Source of the DNA: Pseudomonadota bacterium
GTDB taxonomy: Bacteria > Pseudomonadota > Gammaproteobacteria > Burkholderiales > Burkholderiaceae_D
Reading direction: 5' to 3'
Assembly: GCA_030272785.1 (NCBI GenBank)
Contig: JARXKM010000011.1
Coordinates: 1 to 41,812, forward strand
Length of the DNA stretch: 41,812 bases
The position numbers and the translations under genes are program-made. Shown in pieces: positions 23,922 through 32,683 of this stretch (its first letter is position 1; each line of letters starts with the position of its first letter). Below the pieces are notes generated by a model that did no database searches, was not told where the DNA came from, and was given only the letters and a program-made list of their open reading frames with translations.

Positions 23922-24812
23922 ATGGGCGGCGATGCCGAGGCCCAACGCTGCGGCGTATCGTGGGGCGCGATTTTCGCGGGGGCGGCCGCCGCGGCGGCGC
24001 TCTCGCTGGTGCTGTTCATTCTCGGCTCCGGGCTCGGCCTGGCGTCGGTGTCGCCCTGGTCGTACACCAGCGCGGCGGCGATCGGCGTGTCGACCATCCT
24101 GTGGATCTCGTTCACCCAGCTGGCGGCATCGGCGGTCGGCGGCTACATGGCCGGCCGGCTGCGTACCAAATGGACCAGCCTGCATACCGATGAGGTGTAT
24201 TTCCGCGACACTGCGCACGGCTTGCTGGCCTGGGCGGTCGCCACCTTGCTGACCGCGATGCTCGCGGGCGGAGCGCTGCGCGCGGCCCTGAGCGGGGCGA
24301 TCGACGCCGGCGCCGGCGTGGCGAAAGTGACCGCGCTCGCCGGTGCGGGCGCCGCGGCCGGCGCCGCCAAAGAAGGTGCCGACAACGGACTCAATCCGGT
24401 CGACTATTTCTCCGACATGCTGCTGCGTAGTGACAAGCCGGGCAGCGACGCCGGCAGCGCCAGCAGCCGTGCCGAAGTGGTCCGTATCGTTGCCACCGCC
24501 GTCCAGGCGGGCAACCTGGCGCCGGGCGACCGCGCTTACCTGGCGCAGTTGGTCGCCACCCGCACCGGGCTGCCGCTGCCCGAGGCCGAGAAGCGCGTCG
24601 ACGACGTCTACGCCAAGGTCAGCACGACAGTGGCGAATGCCAAGGCGAAGGCCAAGGAAGCGGCCGACACGGCGCGCAAAGCCACCGCCGGCGCCGCCTT
24701 GTGGATGACCGTCGCGCTGATGTTGGGCGCCTTCGTGGCCAGCTTGTGCGCCACCTACGGCGGCAAACTGCGCGACGACGTGCGCGCACCGCTGGCAGCG
24801 CGCCGTCGTTAA
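23922..24812 (+). CDS. Polytopic inner-membrane protein, uncharacterised
   Basis: About 296 residues from the first ATG. The N-terminus MGGDAEAQRCGVSWGAIFAG leads into about five hydrophobic segments: ALSLVLFILGSGLGLASV, IGVSTILWISFTQLAASAVGGYMAG, LLAWAVATLLTAMLAGGALRAAL, VTALAGAGAAAGAA and WMTVALMLGAFVASLCATYGG. The signature AGRLRTKWTSLHTDEVYFRDTAHGLLAWA occurs in a proteobacterial membrane-protein family known to me only as hypothetical. A cytoplasmic-looking loop contains a predicted coiled region (VYAKVSTTVANAKAKAKEAADTARKA). The start is uncertain: a strong AGGAGGG (23870-23876) lies 45 bases before this ATG with no start codon at the right distance. Confidence 0.7.
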   Translation: MGGDAEAQRCGVSWGAIFAGAAAAAALSLVLFILGSGLGLASVSPWSYTSAAAIGVSTILWISFTQLAASAVGGYMAGRLRTKWTSLHTDEVYFRDTAHGLLAWAVATLLTAMLAGGALRAALSGAIDAGAGVAKVTALAGAGAAAGAAKEGADNGLNPVDYFSDMLLRSDKPGSDAGSASSRAEVVRIVATAVQAGNLAPGDRAYLAQLVATRTGLPLPEAEKRVDDVYAKVSTTVANAKAKAKEAADTARKATAGAALWMTVALMLGAFVASLCATYGGKLRDDVRAPLAARRR

Positions 24813-24839
24813 GCCTTCACCAACTACAGGAGAAACCCC

Positions 24840-24914
24840 ATGCGCTCTATCCTTTTGTGGATGATTGGTATCCCGATCCCCATCATCATTCTGATTGCCC
24901 TGTTCGCCCATTGA
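24840..24914 (+). CDS. 24-residue single-pass membrane peptide
   Basis: A tiny open frame with AGGAG (24828-24832) 7 bases before the ATG. It encodes MRSILLWMIGIPIPIIILIALFAH across 24 codons, split here as MRSILLWMIG and IPIPIIILIALFAH. Nearly the whole peptide is one hydrophobic helix with an IPIP kink and a positively charged N-terminus. It starts 27 bases after the previous membrane-protein gene and is followed by a terminator, so it looks like the last gene of the same transcript. I recall similar short peptides as unnamed proteins in Burkholderiales. Its function is unknown; a small partner of the upstream membrane protein is possible. Confidence 0.7.
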   Translation: MRSILLWMIGIPIPIIILIALFAH

Positions 24915-24922
24915 TGCTTCCC

Positions 24923-24950
24923 ACGCCAGCCGCATTGCTGGCGTTTTATT
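24923..24950 (+). terminator. Rho-independent terminator after the small membrane-protein cluster
   Basis: ACGCCAGC (24923-24930) pairs with GCTGGCGT (24937-24944) around CGCATT, followed by TTTATTT. It lies 8 bases after the 24-residue peptide gene. Confidence 0.8.
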
Positions 24951-25328
24951 TGGTGCGGCGCATGCCTGCGCACCAGCATGGTGCGCAGGCAGAATTTCCC
25001 GGTTGGGCGGTCGAAAAAAACCACATAAACCTGCTTTTGAGAAATTATTTCGGTCACCGGGCGCCGCGGCCTATTGAATCGCGCCATTCCCCGGTATCCT
25101 TTATGTACGGAAGCAGTTGCACGTGGCCTACCCGCACCGTGTTGACCGCGCTTCATTGGTCGCTCAGCCGAACCGGCTGCAGAGACTGATCGGGGCCTGT
25201 CCACGGACCAGCGGTCCGCCAGCGTCACGCGCGTCATTATTACTTCCATCCTGCGTATTGCCCGCTTGACGGCGCTCGCGTGGCCATTCCATATCGCGCC
25301 CGACAGTGCAACCCATCGAGAATTTCAC
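24951..25328. other. Intergenic stretch before the chemoreceptor gene, with two hairpins
   Basis: This interval holds no gene I can support. An 11-bp perfect hairpin (24964-24974 with 24980-24990, loop AGCAT) and a smaller one (CGGACC 25204-25209 with GGTCCG 25213-25218) are visible. I looked for a sigma28-type flagellar promoter upstream of the chemoreceptor and did not find a convincing one. Confidence 0.4.
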
Positions 25329-27029
25329 ATGCTCAAGAACCTGACCATCAAAACACGGCTTGCCTTTGTCATCGGGCTGCTCTGCTTCATCGCCCTCGCG
25401 GTCGGCGCGCTGGGCCTGCACAATCTGAGCGTGACCAACGACGCGCTCAAGACCGTCTACAACGACCGCCTCGTCGCGGTGGGGCAATTGAGCGAGGCGC
25501 TGACGATGATCCAGGAAAATCAGAGTGCCTTGTCGAAGGCGGCCAGCGGCACGCCGGAGCAACTGCCAGCCATAGTGGGCGAGGTCGAACAGCGCATCGC
25601 GCTCACCACGGCGAAATGGGGCGAGTACATGGCCACCTATCTGACGCCGCAAGAGAAAGTGCTGGCGCAATCGTTTGCCGACAGCCGCAAGAAATTTGTC
25701 GAGCAAGGCCTCAGGCCGGTGATGGCGGCATTTCGCGCCAAGGACATGCCGGCGGCGGTGGCGCTGGTACACGGCGTCCTGGGCGAGACCTATGTGCCGG
25801 TGCGCGACAACATGAAGGCGCTCGTCCAGTTGCAGCTCGACGTCGGCAAGAGCGAATACGAGGCCGCCATCGTGCGCTTCGAATCGGCCAAATTGGTGGC
25901 GATCGGGCTGTCCGGCTTCGGCCTGCTGGCCGGCATCGTGATCGGCGTCTGGCTGATCGGCGGCATCACGCGTGCGCTGGCCGAAGCGCTGCGCGTGGCC
26001 AACAGCGTGGCGGCCGGCGATCTGACCGAACGAATCCGCATCGACTCGAACGACGAGATCGGCCAGCTGCTGACGGCGCTGCAGAAAATGAACGCCGGCC
26101 TGGTCGAGATCGTCTCCGAGGTGCGCGGCGGGACCGACCTGATCGCCACCGCCTCGAGCGAGATCGCGGCCGGTACCCAGGACCTGTCGAGCCGTACCGA
26201 AGAGCAGGCCAGTTCGCTGGAAGAGACCGCCTCGTCGATGGAAGAACTGACTTCGACGGTGCGGCAAAACGCCGACAACGCGCGCCAGGCCAATGCGCTG
26301 GCCGAAACGGCGTCGACCGTCGCCTCGCGCGGCGGCAGCGTGATCGGCCAGGTCGTCGACACGATGGGCGAAATCAACAATTCGGCGCGCAAGATTGTCG
26401 ACATCATCGGCGTGATCGACGGCATCGCCTTCCAGACCAATATCCTCGCGCTCAATGCCGCCGTCGAAGCGGCTCGCGCCGGCGAGCAGGGCCGCGGCTT
26501 TGCGGTCGTCGCCAGCGAGGTGCGCAACCTGGCCCAGCGCTCGGCCGCCGCGGCCAAGGAAATCAAGTCGCTGATCGGCGACTCGGTCGAGCGGGTCGAT
26601 GCCGGCAGCAAGCTGGTCAACGAAGCGGGCAGCACCATGCACGACATCGTCGAGAGCGTGCGGCGGGTCACCGACATCATGGCCGAAATCAGCGCGGCGA
26701 GCCAGGAGCAGACCTCGGGCATCGACCAGATCAACCAGGCGATCACCCAGATGGACCAGGTCACCCAGCAGAATGCGGCGCTGGTCGAACAGGCGTCGGC
26801 GGCGTCGGAAGCGATGCAGGACCAGGCGGCCAAGCTGGCGCTGGTGGTGAGCGTCTTCAAGCTCGATGCCAGCCGGGTCGCCGCGCCACCGCGCGTGGCG
26901 GCGCCGGCGCCGCAGCGCGCCATCGCCATCAAACCGCGCCAGGGTAAGGCAGCCGCGCCGGGGCGGATCGCGGCGGCGACACCGCGTGCCACGGCGACCG
27001 GCGGCGCCGATGATTGGGAAGAGTTCTGA
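25329..27029 (+). CDS. Methyl-accepting chemotaxis protein (Tar-type architecture)
   Basis: A 566-residue chemoreceptor. TM1 is at about 9-31, followed by a periplasmic four-helix-bundle domain (about 32-187, 4HB_MCP type). TM2 is about 188-210 ([22 protein letters not shown]), with HAMP to about 265. The cytoplasmic signalling domain has methylation helices ([21 protein letters not shown]) and the hairpin tip [39 protein letters not shown]. The C-terminus ends DDWEEF, an xWxxF tether for CheR/CheB. An Ala/Pro-rich linker joins it to the bundle. I start at the ATG 25329, not the in-frame TTG 25266, because residue 1 then directly precedes TM1. The ligand is unknown; pectin-derived acids would fit the neighbourhood but this is speculation. 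Confidence 0.93.
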   Translation: MLKNLTIKTRLAFVIGLLCFIALAVGALGLHNLSVTNDALKTVYNDRLVAVGQLSEALTMIQENQSALSKAASGTPEQLPAIVGEVEQRIALTTAKWGEYMATYLTPQEKVLAQSFADSRKKFVEQGLRPVMAAFRAKDMPAAVALVHGVLGETYVPVRDNMKALVQLQLDVGKSEYEAAIVRFESAKLVAIGLSGFGLLAGIVIGVWLIGGITRALAEALRVANSVAAGDLTERIRIDSNDEIGQLLTALQKMNAGLVEIVSEVRGGTDLIATASSEIAAGTQDLSSRTEEQASSLEETASSMEELTSTVRQNADNARQANALAETASTVASRGGSVIGQVVDTMGEINNSARKIVDIIGVIDGIAFQTNILALNAAVEAARAGEQGRGFAVVASEVRNLAQRSAAAAKEIKSLIGDSVERVDAGSKLVNEAGSTMHDIVESVRRVTDIMAEISAASQEQTSGIDQINQAITQMDQVTQQNAALVEQASAASEAMQDQAAKLALVVSVFKLDASRVAAPPRVAAPAPQRAIAIKPRQGKAAAPGRIAAATPRATATGGADDWEEF

Positions 27030-27098
27030 CGCGCGCGTCGCCTCGTGAGGCCGGTATCGGCCGTCATCCGGGCGTGTGCCGCCGGTCGCCTCAGCGTC

Positions 27099-27767
27099 TC
27101 AGCGCACGCTCTGCATCACGAACGTCGCCTGGCGGCAGCTGTTGGCCGAGCGCTTGATTTCGCTCGGCCCGCAGCTGGTCGATGCGCCGCGCTTGTCATA
27201 GCAGGCGTGGATCTCGTTGAGGAAGCGGCCGCCGCCGCCGCAGAACGGCAGCACGGCGTTGTCGGCCAGGCGCGGATTGGCCGAGCGGAACGCCTGCACG
27301 AACTGCGCGTAGCCGATGCGCAGCGGCTGCGCGGGGCGCTGGTAGGGCACCGGGATGGCCAGCTGGTCGCGCAGCCGGGCCGACAAATCGAAGTATGCGG
27401 CCGGATTGAGCCCGGAGCAGGTGCCGTGCTTCTGCCATTCATGGCCGATCATCTTCGGCGACGGATACAGCGCGGCGTACTTGTCGCGGTCCTGCGCCGG
27501 CAAGCGCTCGCTCGAGCATTCTTGCGGATACCCCTTGGCATACTGCGGCCACAACCCGTGCATGACGAAGCCGTTCTGGCGTCCGCGCGCGCACTGGTTC
27601 GGATCGTCGTGGGTGGCGCAGAACGACGGCGACCAGCTCAGCGCCACCGCGTAGTAATCGAAGCGCCCAGGTTCGCCGTCGCCGCGGCCGTGGCGCGCCG
27701 ATTGGGCGTTGACGCCGGCGCTGGCGCACAGCAGCGCTGCGAGCAGCAGGGTTCGGGTAGGGGACAT
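27099..27767 (-). CDS. Ribonuclease T2-family (RNase I-like) secreted endoribonuclease
   Basis: A 222-residue protein with a signal peptide (MSPTRTLLLAALLCASAGVNA). Both catalytic segments of RNase T2 are present: CAS I GFVMHGLWPQYA and CAS II GHEWQKHGTCSGL. They supply the two active-site His residues and the Glu and Lys. Six to eight Cys residues fit disulfides in the periplasm. It would cleave RNA non-specifically to 2',3'-cyclic nucleotides for scavenging, like E. coli RNase I. It is convergent with the chemoreceptor gene (69-bp gap) and divergent from the FecR-like gene. A small inverted repeat CGTTA/TAACG (27832-27848) lies in the divergent interval. Confidence 0.92.
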   Translation of the reverse strand: MSPTRTLLLAALLCASAGVNAQSARHGRGDGEPGRFDYYAVALSWSPSFCATHDDPNQCARGRQNGFVMHGLWPQYAKGYPQECSSERLPAQDRDKYAALYPSPKMIGHEWQKHGTCSGLNPAAYFDLSARLRDQLAIPVPYQRPAQPLRIGYAQFVQAFRSANPRLADNAVLPFCGGGGRFLNEIHACYDKRGASTSCGPSEIKRSANSCRQATFVMQSVR

Positions 27768-28015
27768 GGCGCTCCTGGCGTGAGTGAATCGGCGCTCGCC
27801 GATGAATAGTGATATCTGGAAAGGTTCTTCGCGTTACATTTTATAACGAGATGCGGTCGGCACCGCTTGCCGGTCGAACGTTAACCGCGGAACAGGACAG
27901 CGTCTCGCAGCTTGGTACGCTGACGTACAGATATTTCTTTCACGCAGGTGCAGGATAGCCGCACCCCGACGCGGCCGCAGCGTGCCGCATGCCCCAACTT
28001 TTTATGCGAGGCAAT

Positions 28016-30601
28016 ATGACTTCCCCCATCCCTTTCAAGCGCATCGCCCTTGCCGGCCTCGGCGCCGCCCTGTTGTCGGCCAGCGCCGCCGCGCTGGCCG
28101 ATCCGCCGGCGCGCGTCGCCCGGCTGGCCTATGTCAACGGGCCGGTCAGTTTCGCCCCGGCCGGCGACAACAACTGGGAAAGCGCCGCGCTGAACCGGCC
28201 GCTGATCCCGGGCGACCGCTTGTGGGTCGAAGCGGGCGCGCGCGATGAAGTGCAGGTCGGCGGCGCCGCGCTGCGCATGGGCGGCAATACGCTTGTCACC
28301 TTGCTCAACATGGACGACCGCACCACCCAGCTGCAGCTGTCGCAGGGACGCCTGAACGTGCGGGTGCGCCAGTTGCGCCCGAACGACGTGTTCGAGATCG
28401 ACACGCCGAACCTGGCGCTGACGATCCGCCAGCCAGGCGACTACCGGATCGAAGTCGACCCGGCCGGCAACGCGACGATGGTGGCGGTGCGCAGCGGCCA
28501 GGCCGAAGCCTACGGCGACGGCAACGCCTACCGGCTCGGCACCGGCCAGGCTTTCCGCTTTGCCGGCACCGACCTGCGCGACGCCCGGTACGCGCGGCCC
28601 GAACTGAACGACGAATTCGACCGCTGGTCGGCCGCGCGCGAGCAGCGCATCGAACGCGCCAACGCCGCCCGCTACGTCTCGCGCGACCTGGTCGGCTACG
28701 AGGACCTCGACGAGCAGGGCACCTGGCGCAGCATGCCCGATTACGGCAATGTCTGGATGCCGCAGCACGTCGCGCGCGACTGGGCGCCGTACCGCGACGG
28801 CCACTGGTCGTACGTGCAGCCGTGGGGCTGGACCTGGATCGACGATGCGCCGTGGGGCTTCGCGGTATCGCACTACGGCCGCTGGTCGCGCTTCCCCGAT
28901 GGCTGGGGCTGGGTGCCCGGTCCGCGCGCGGCCAGTCCGGTGTATGCGCCGGCGCTGGTGGCCTTCGTCAGCATCGGTGCGGGCGCGTATGCCCAGCGCG
29001 AGCGTCCGGTGGCCTGGTTCCCGCTGGCCCCGCGCGAAGCGTACCGGCCGGCGTACCGCGCCAGCCCGACCTACGTCACCAACATCAACATCACCAACAC
29101 GACCTTCGTGCGCAACCAGGTGCCGCGCGACGACAACCGCGCCAATTACGTCAATCGCCATGTGGGCGGCGCGGTGACGGCGGTGCCGGCCACGGCGTTC
29201 GTGCATGCGCAGCCGGTGTCGCGGGCGGCGCTGGCATTGCCGATGGCGGCGCTGGCGGCCGCGGCGATCGCCCATAACGCGCCGGTCGCCCCGGAGCGCG
29301 ACAACATGCGCGGCCACGGCAATCCGGCCCACCAGCCGCCGCCGGCCTTGATGGCGCGGCAGGTGCTGGCGAAGACGGCGCCACCGCCGGCCTTCAGTCA
29401 CGCGCCGATGCCGGGCCGCGCGCCGGCCGACGCGCAGCAGGCAGCGATGCCGGCGCCACGCGTGCTGCCGCACGATCGGCACGGTGACGCCCGCCAGTTG
29501 CGCGAAGTGCCGGCGCAGCCGCAAGGTATCGCGGGGATGCACGCTCAGCAGGGCGTGCCGGCGCCGATGCCGCAGCCGCGCGACGCCGGTTCCGAGCGGC
29601 CCGGCGACGCACGCATGAACGGCGGCCAGCACGGCGCCGCGCCAGGCCAGGGCAGGCCGCAGCAGCATGTCGACACGCTGGCGCCAGCAGCCATGCCGGC
29701 GCCGATGCCCCAGCATGGCGGCGACCGGATGGTGCCGCCGCCACGGGCGAACGTGCCGGCCGCGCTGCCTGAGCATGGCGGCAATCGCATGCCGCCTCCG
29801 CAGGCGCATGCGAACCCACCGATGCAGCAGCAGCCGGTTGCCGCCCCTCCGGGCGCCAACCCGGTCAATGTGCAGCGCGATGAGATGCGCCAGGAGCGCG
29901 GACATCGCGAGCGTGATCCGCGCGGTATGCCGCAGCCGCCAGTTGCGGCGACCGTCGCCGCGCCCCCCGCCGCCGACCCGGTCAATGCGCCGCGCGACGA
30001 GATGCGTCAGGAGCGCGGACATCGCGAGCGTGATCCACGCGGTATGCCGCAGCCGCCAGTTGCGGCGACCGTCGCCGCGCCCCCCGCCGCCAACCCGGTC
30101 AATGCGCAGCGCGACGAGATGCGCCAGGAGCGCGGACATCGCGAGCGTGATCCACGCGACATGCCGCAGCCGCCAGTTGCGGCGCCGGTCAACGCCAATC
30201 CTGCCAACGCGCAGCGCGACGACATGCGTCAGGAACGCGAGCATCGAGAACGTGGTCCGCACGGCATGCCGCCACAGCAGGCCCGTCCCGAGGCGCATGC
30301 CGTAGCGCCGCCGGCAGCGGCCCAGCCGGTGGTGCAACATCCTGCTGCGCTACCGCCACCGCCACCGCCGGCGCCGGTGGCGCGTCCGCCCGAGCCGCCC
30401 AAGGCCAAGCCTGAGCAAGCGCACGCCGCGCCGGCGCCAGCACCGGCGCCGGCACCGGCGGCGCGGCCGCCCGAACAGCCCAAGGCCAAGCCCGAGCAAG
30501 CGCATGCCGCGCCACCGGCAGCGTCGGCGCCCGAGCATGGAAAAGGTAGCGAGGGGAAGAAGGATGATCGGCACCATCGCGATCATCCGGAGCAAAACTA
30601 G
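28016..30601 (+). CDS. FecR-domain / DUF6600-like secreted protein with long proline-rich repeat tail
   Basis: About 861 residues. A signal peptide (ends SAAALA|DPP) is followed by a FecR-like domain (about 35-180: VSFAPAGDNNWESAALNRPLIPGDRLWVEAGARDEVQVGG and later EIDTPNLALTIRQPGDYRIEV). Next is a Trp/Tyr-rich segment (about 225-340: YGNVWMPQHVARDWAPYRDGHWSYVQPWGWTWIDDAPWGFAVSHYGRW) as in DUF6600 proteins. The last 500 residues are low-complexity Pro/Ala/Gln/Arg and include a 39-residue tandem repeat (29879-30280) and a later PKAKPEQAHAAP duplication. No transmembrane segment follows the signal peptide, so it is periplasmic or surface exposed. I took the ATG at 28016 (GAGG 6 bases upstream) since it gives a clean signal peptide. 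Its role is unknown. Confidence 0.78.
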   Translation: MTSPIPFKRIALAGLGAALLSASAAALADPPARVARLAYVNGPVSFAPAGDNNWESAALNRPLIPGDRLWVEAGARDEVQVGGAALRMGGNTLVTLLNMDDRTTQLQLSQGRLNVRVRQLRPNDVFEIDTPNLALTIRQPGDYRIEVDPAGNATMVAVRSGQAEAYGDGNAYRLGTGQAFRFAGTDLRDARYARPELNDEFDRWSAAREQRIERANAARYVSRDLVGYEDLDEQGTWRSMPDYGNVWMPQHVARDWAPYRDGHWSYVQPWGWTWIDDAPWGFAVSHYGRWSRFPDGWGWVPGPRAASPVYAPALVAFVSIGAGAYAQRERPVAWFPLAPREAYRPAYRASPTYVTNINITNTTFVRNQVPRDDNRANYVNRHVGGAVTAVPATAFVHAQPVSRAALALPMAALAAAAIAHNAPVAPERDNMRGHGNPAHQPPPALMARQVLAKTAPPPAFSHAPMPGRAPADAQQAAMPAPRVLPHDRHGDARQLREVPAQPQGIAGMHAQQGVPAPMPQPRDAGSERPGDARMNGGQHGAAPGQGRPQQHVDTLAPAAMPAPMPQHGGDRMVPPPRANVPAALPEHGGNRMPPPQAHANPPMQQQPVAAPPGANPVNVQRDEMRQERGHRERDPRGMPQPPVAATVAAPPAADPVNAPRDEMRQERGHRERDPRGMPQPPVAATVAAPPAANPVNAQRDEMRQERGHRERDPRDMPQPPVAAPVNANPANAQRDDMRQEREHRERGPHGMPPQQARPEAHAVAPPAAAQPVVQHPAALPPPPPPAPVARPPEPPKAKPEQAHAAPAPAPAPAPAARPPEQPKAKPEQAHAAPPAASAPEHGKGSEGKKDDRHHRDHPEQN
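29879..30280 (+). repeat. In-frame tandem repeat, 117-bp unit, within the FecR-like gene
   Basis: Units begin at 29879, 29996 and 30113 (each with DEMRQERGHRERDPRG/D, then MPQPPVAA). A shortened third unit leads to a diverged fourth at 30218. The first two spacings are exactly 117 bp (39 residues), and the copies are nearly identical at DNA level, which points to recent expansion. Each unit has a charged RQERGHRERDPR block and a proline-rich block. Confidence 0.9.
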
Positions 30602-30617
30602 GCGGCGTGTCCGACGC

Positions 30618-31523
30618 CTATCGATCCGTCCGGTCGACGGCCTGCCGTTGCTGCTCTCTGTCTGCCAACAGGTCAACGAAGGCGCGCACCTTTGCCGGAC
30701 GAAAGCGCGCTGTCGGGAAAACCGCATGGATGCCGCCGGAAGGCAGTCGCCATTGCGGCAGGACCGCGATGAGGCGCCCTGCGGCGAGCTCGTCGGCGAT
30801 GGCAAAATCCGGCAACACGGAGAGCCCCGCGCCATGGCACACGGCTTCCCGTACCGCCAGTGTCGCATCGAGAGAAATGGACGACTGCACATGCACGACT
30901 TGGGATTCGCTTTCGTTGAGCGAGAAGTTCCAGTTTAGCGGAGCACGCAAGGCGCTGTTGGCGACGAACGGCAGCGTGGCAATGTCTTCCGGGCGGGTGA
31001 GCCGTGCCACTTGCGAGGCCATGCTGGGTGAGGCAACCAGCAATTGCCTGAAGGTCCCGATTTTGCGCGCCTGCAGGCCGGTCTCCGCCAGCCAGCCAAC
31101 TCGGATTGCCAGTTCGATATTGCTGGACATGATATTCAGTGTCTGGTCGCTCAGGATGGCGTCGACTTTGCAGGCCGGATACCGCTGCGTGTAAGCGGCG
31201 ATGACCGGTACGATCACGCCGACGCCGTAGTCGAAGGGTGCCGTCAGCCGCAGCGTGCCTGACGGCTCTGCCGATCCCTCGGCCAGTTCGTCGAAGGCAT
31301 CCTCGGTCTGGCGCAGGATCATGGCGCAGCGCAGGTAAAAGGCTTGCCCCGCTTCGGTGGGCTGCACCTTGCGCGTGGTGCGAACCAGCAGCGAGGTCCG
31401 GAACTCGTTCTCCAGCCGTGCGACCTGTTGGCTGACCACTGCCTTGGTGACGCCGAGGCGCTCCGCTGCCGCAGTGAACGAACCGGTCTCCACGACGGCG
31501 GCGAAGTAGGCCAGGCGTCGCAC
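30618..31523 (-). CDS. LysR-family transcriptional regulator
   Basis: About 301 residues from the preferred start. The HTH is at about 1-60 (LAYFAAVVETGSFTAAAERLGVTKAVVSQQVARLENEFRTSLLVRTTRKVQPTEAGQAFY). It is followed by the substrate-binding domain (GTLRLTAPFDYGVGVIVPVIAAYTQRYPACKVDAILSD). I prefer the GTG at 31523, with GGAGG about 10 bases upstream, because LysR proteins start just before this helix. The ATG at 31574 would add 17 residues and would put the promoter-proximal inverted repeats inside the gene. It is divergent from the metallo-beta-lactamase-fold gene, the usual arrangement for a LysR regulator and its target. It ends 16 bp from the convergent FecR-like gene. Confidence 0.88.
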   Translation of the reverse strand: MRRLAYFAAVVETGSFTAAAERLGVTKAVVSQQVARLENEFRTSLLVRTTRKVQPTEAGQAFYLRCAMILRQTEDAFDELAEGSAEPSGTLRLTAPFDYGVGVIVPVIAAYTQRYPACKVDAILSDQTLNIMSSNIELAIRVGWLAETGLQARKIGTFRQLLVASPSMASQVARLTRPEDIATLPFVANSALRAPLNWNFSLNESESQVVHVQSSISLDATLAVREAVCHGAGLSVLPDFAIADELAAGRLIAVLPQWRLPSGGIHAVFPTARFRPAKVRAFVDLLADREQQRQAVDRTDR

Positions 31524-31558
31524 ATTTCCCAGGCCTCCGAGGCCACGTTCAGCTTGAT

Positions 31559-31595
31559 TGTATGTTTTTAGCATACATTATGTTTAGCATGTATG
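31559..31595. promoter_or_regulatory. Inverted repeats between LysR and its divergent neighbour
   Basis: TGTATG (31559-31564), CATACA (31572-31577) and ATGTATG (31589-31595) form two overlapping dyads. The interval is AT-rich (31559-31640). This is the expected place for a LysR binding site controlling both genes. I cannot tell which dyad is the recognition site. Confidence 0.45.
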
Positions 31596-31739
31596 TATTT
31601 ATGAGTCAATCGATAGTGTGTACATTATCAGCATTGGCGGCATGCCGACCTCGATTGTCGAAGCCGGCGCATGCGATCCGGAGGCACTGCCTGAGCCCCG
31701 GCAATTCCTGTTCATTTAACGTTAAAGAAGACTAGCCCG

Positions 31740-32639
31740 ATGACAACGAGAAGAGACGTGATCAAAACTGTAGCCGCCGCGAGTGTCGCGACGGCCATCC
31801 TGGGAGTGAAGAACGCAATGGCTGCTAATACTCAACTGACATGGAAGCATTTTCCCGCCGGCGAGCACGGCTTTTTTCGTGCGCCGGTACTGATTTCCGG
31901 CGCGCGTGAAGCCATTCTCATCGATGGTGGCTTTACCCTTCCCGACGGCAAGGCGCTCGTCGAGGCCATCCAGGCCTCTGGCAAGCACCTCACGACCATC
32001 TACATCAGCCAGAGCGATCCCGACTACTACTTCAGCCTCGCGCCGATCAAGGCGGCGTTCCCCGAGCTGAAGGTGATCGCCGCATCGGCCACGATCGCCG
32101 CCATCAAGGCCAACGTGGAAAAGAAGCTGGCGACCTGGGGCCCTCAGCTCAAGGAAAACGGTCCCCAGTCGCTGACGGACATCGTGATGCCCGAAGCGTT
32201 CGACGGCCGCACCCTCGCGCTGGAAGGCCAGACCATCGAGATCGCCGATGTCGACGGTCTGGCCAACCGCCGCTATATCTGGGTGCCTTCGCTCAATGCC
32301 ATCTTCGGCGGCGTGTTGCTGTTCTCGGACGTGCATGTTTGGACCGCTGACACACAGGGCGCCGCGGCCCGCGCGGCGTGGGTGAAAGCGCTCGAGGCCA
32401 TGGCAGCGCGCAAGCCCGCCGTGGTCGTTCCTGGCCACATGGCGCCCGCCGCCGCGGTGGACGCATCGGCCATCGCCTACACACGCGACTATCTGCTCGC
32501 TTTCGAGGAGGAGCTTGCGAAGGCTGCGGATAGCGCCGCCCTGATCGCCGCCATGACCAGGCGCTATCCGAACGCCGGCTTGAGCGTCGCCCTGCAGATC
32601 GGCGCCAAGGTCGCCAAGGGCGAGATGAAGTGGGGTTGA
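31740..32639 (+). CDS. Metallo-beta-lactamase-fold protein with altered metal site, Tat signal
   Basis: A 299-residue protein with a twin-arginine signal (TRRDVIKTVAAASVATAILG). The fold is the metallo-beta-lactamase type: ILIDGGFTLPDGKALVEAI, then the segment that is normally HxHxDH, a later FSDVHVW, and VVVPGHMAP. In the key motif I read ISQSDPDYYF, so the two first His ligands are replaced by Ser and Ser and the final His by Tyr, while one Asp remains. The later His residues are kept. The enzyme may therefore bind one metal or none. A whole subfamily may share this change. It is divergent from a LysR gene and followed by an 11-bp hairpin. The substrate is unknown. Confidence 0.78.
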   Translation: MTTRRDVIKTVAAASVATAILGVKNAMAANTQLTWKHFPAGEHGFFRAPVLISGAREAILIDGGFTLPDGKALVEAIQASGKHLTTIYISQSDPDYYFSLAPIKAAFPELKVIAASATIAAIKANVEKKLATWGPQLKENGPQSLTDIVMPEAFDGRTLALEGQTIEIADVDGLANRRYIWVPSLNAIFGGVLLFSDVHVWTADTQGAAARAAWVKALEAMAARKPAVVVPGHMAPAAAVDASAIAYTRDYLLAFEEELAKAADSAALIAAMTRRYPNAGLSVALQIGAKVAKGEMKWG

Positions 32640-32683
32640 GGCGATGAACAGTGTGTGAAACATGCAGCTTGATGCGGTGAGAC

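Noticed and set aside
24951-25328. A sigma28 promoter for the chemoreceptor gene.
   Set aside because: No TAAA plus GCCGATAA pair with suitable spacing was found in the interval.
29879-30280. CRISPR-like periodic repeats.
   Set aside because: The repeats are tandem without unique spacers, 117 bp long, and in frame within a protein-coding gene.
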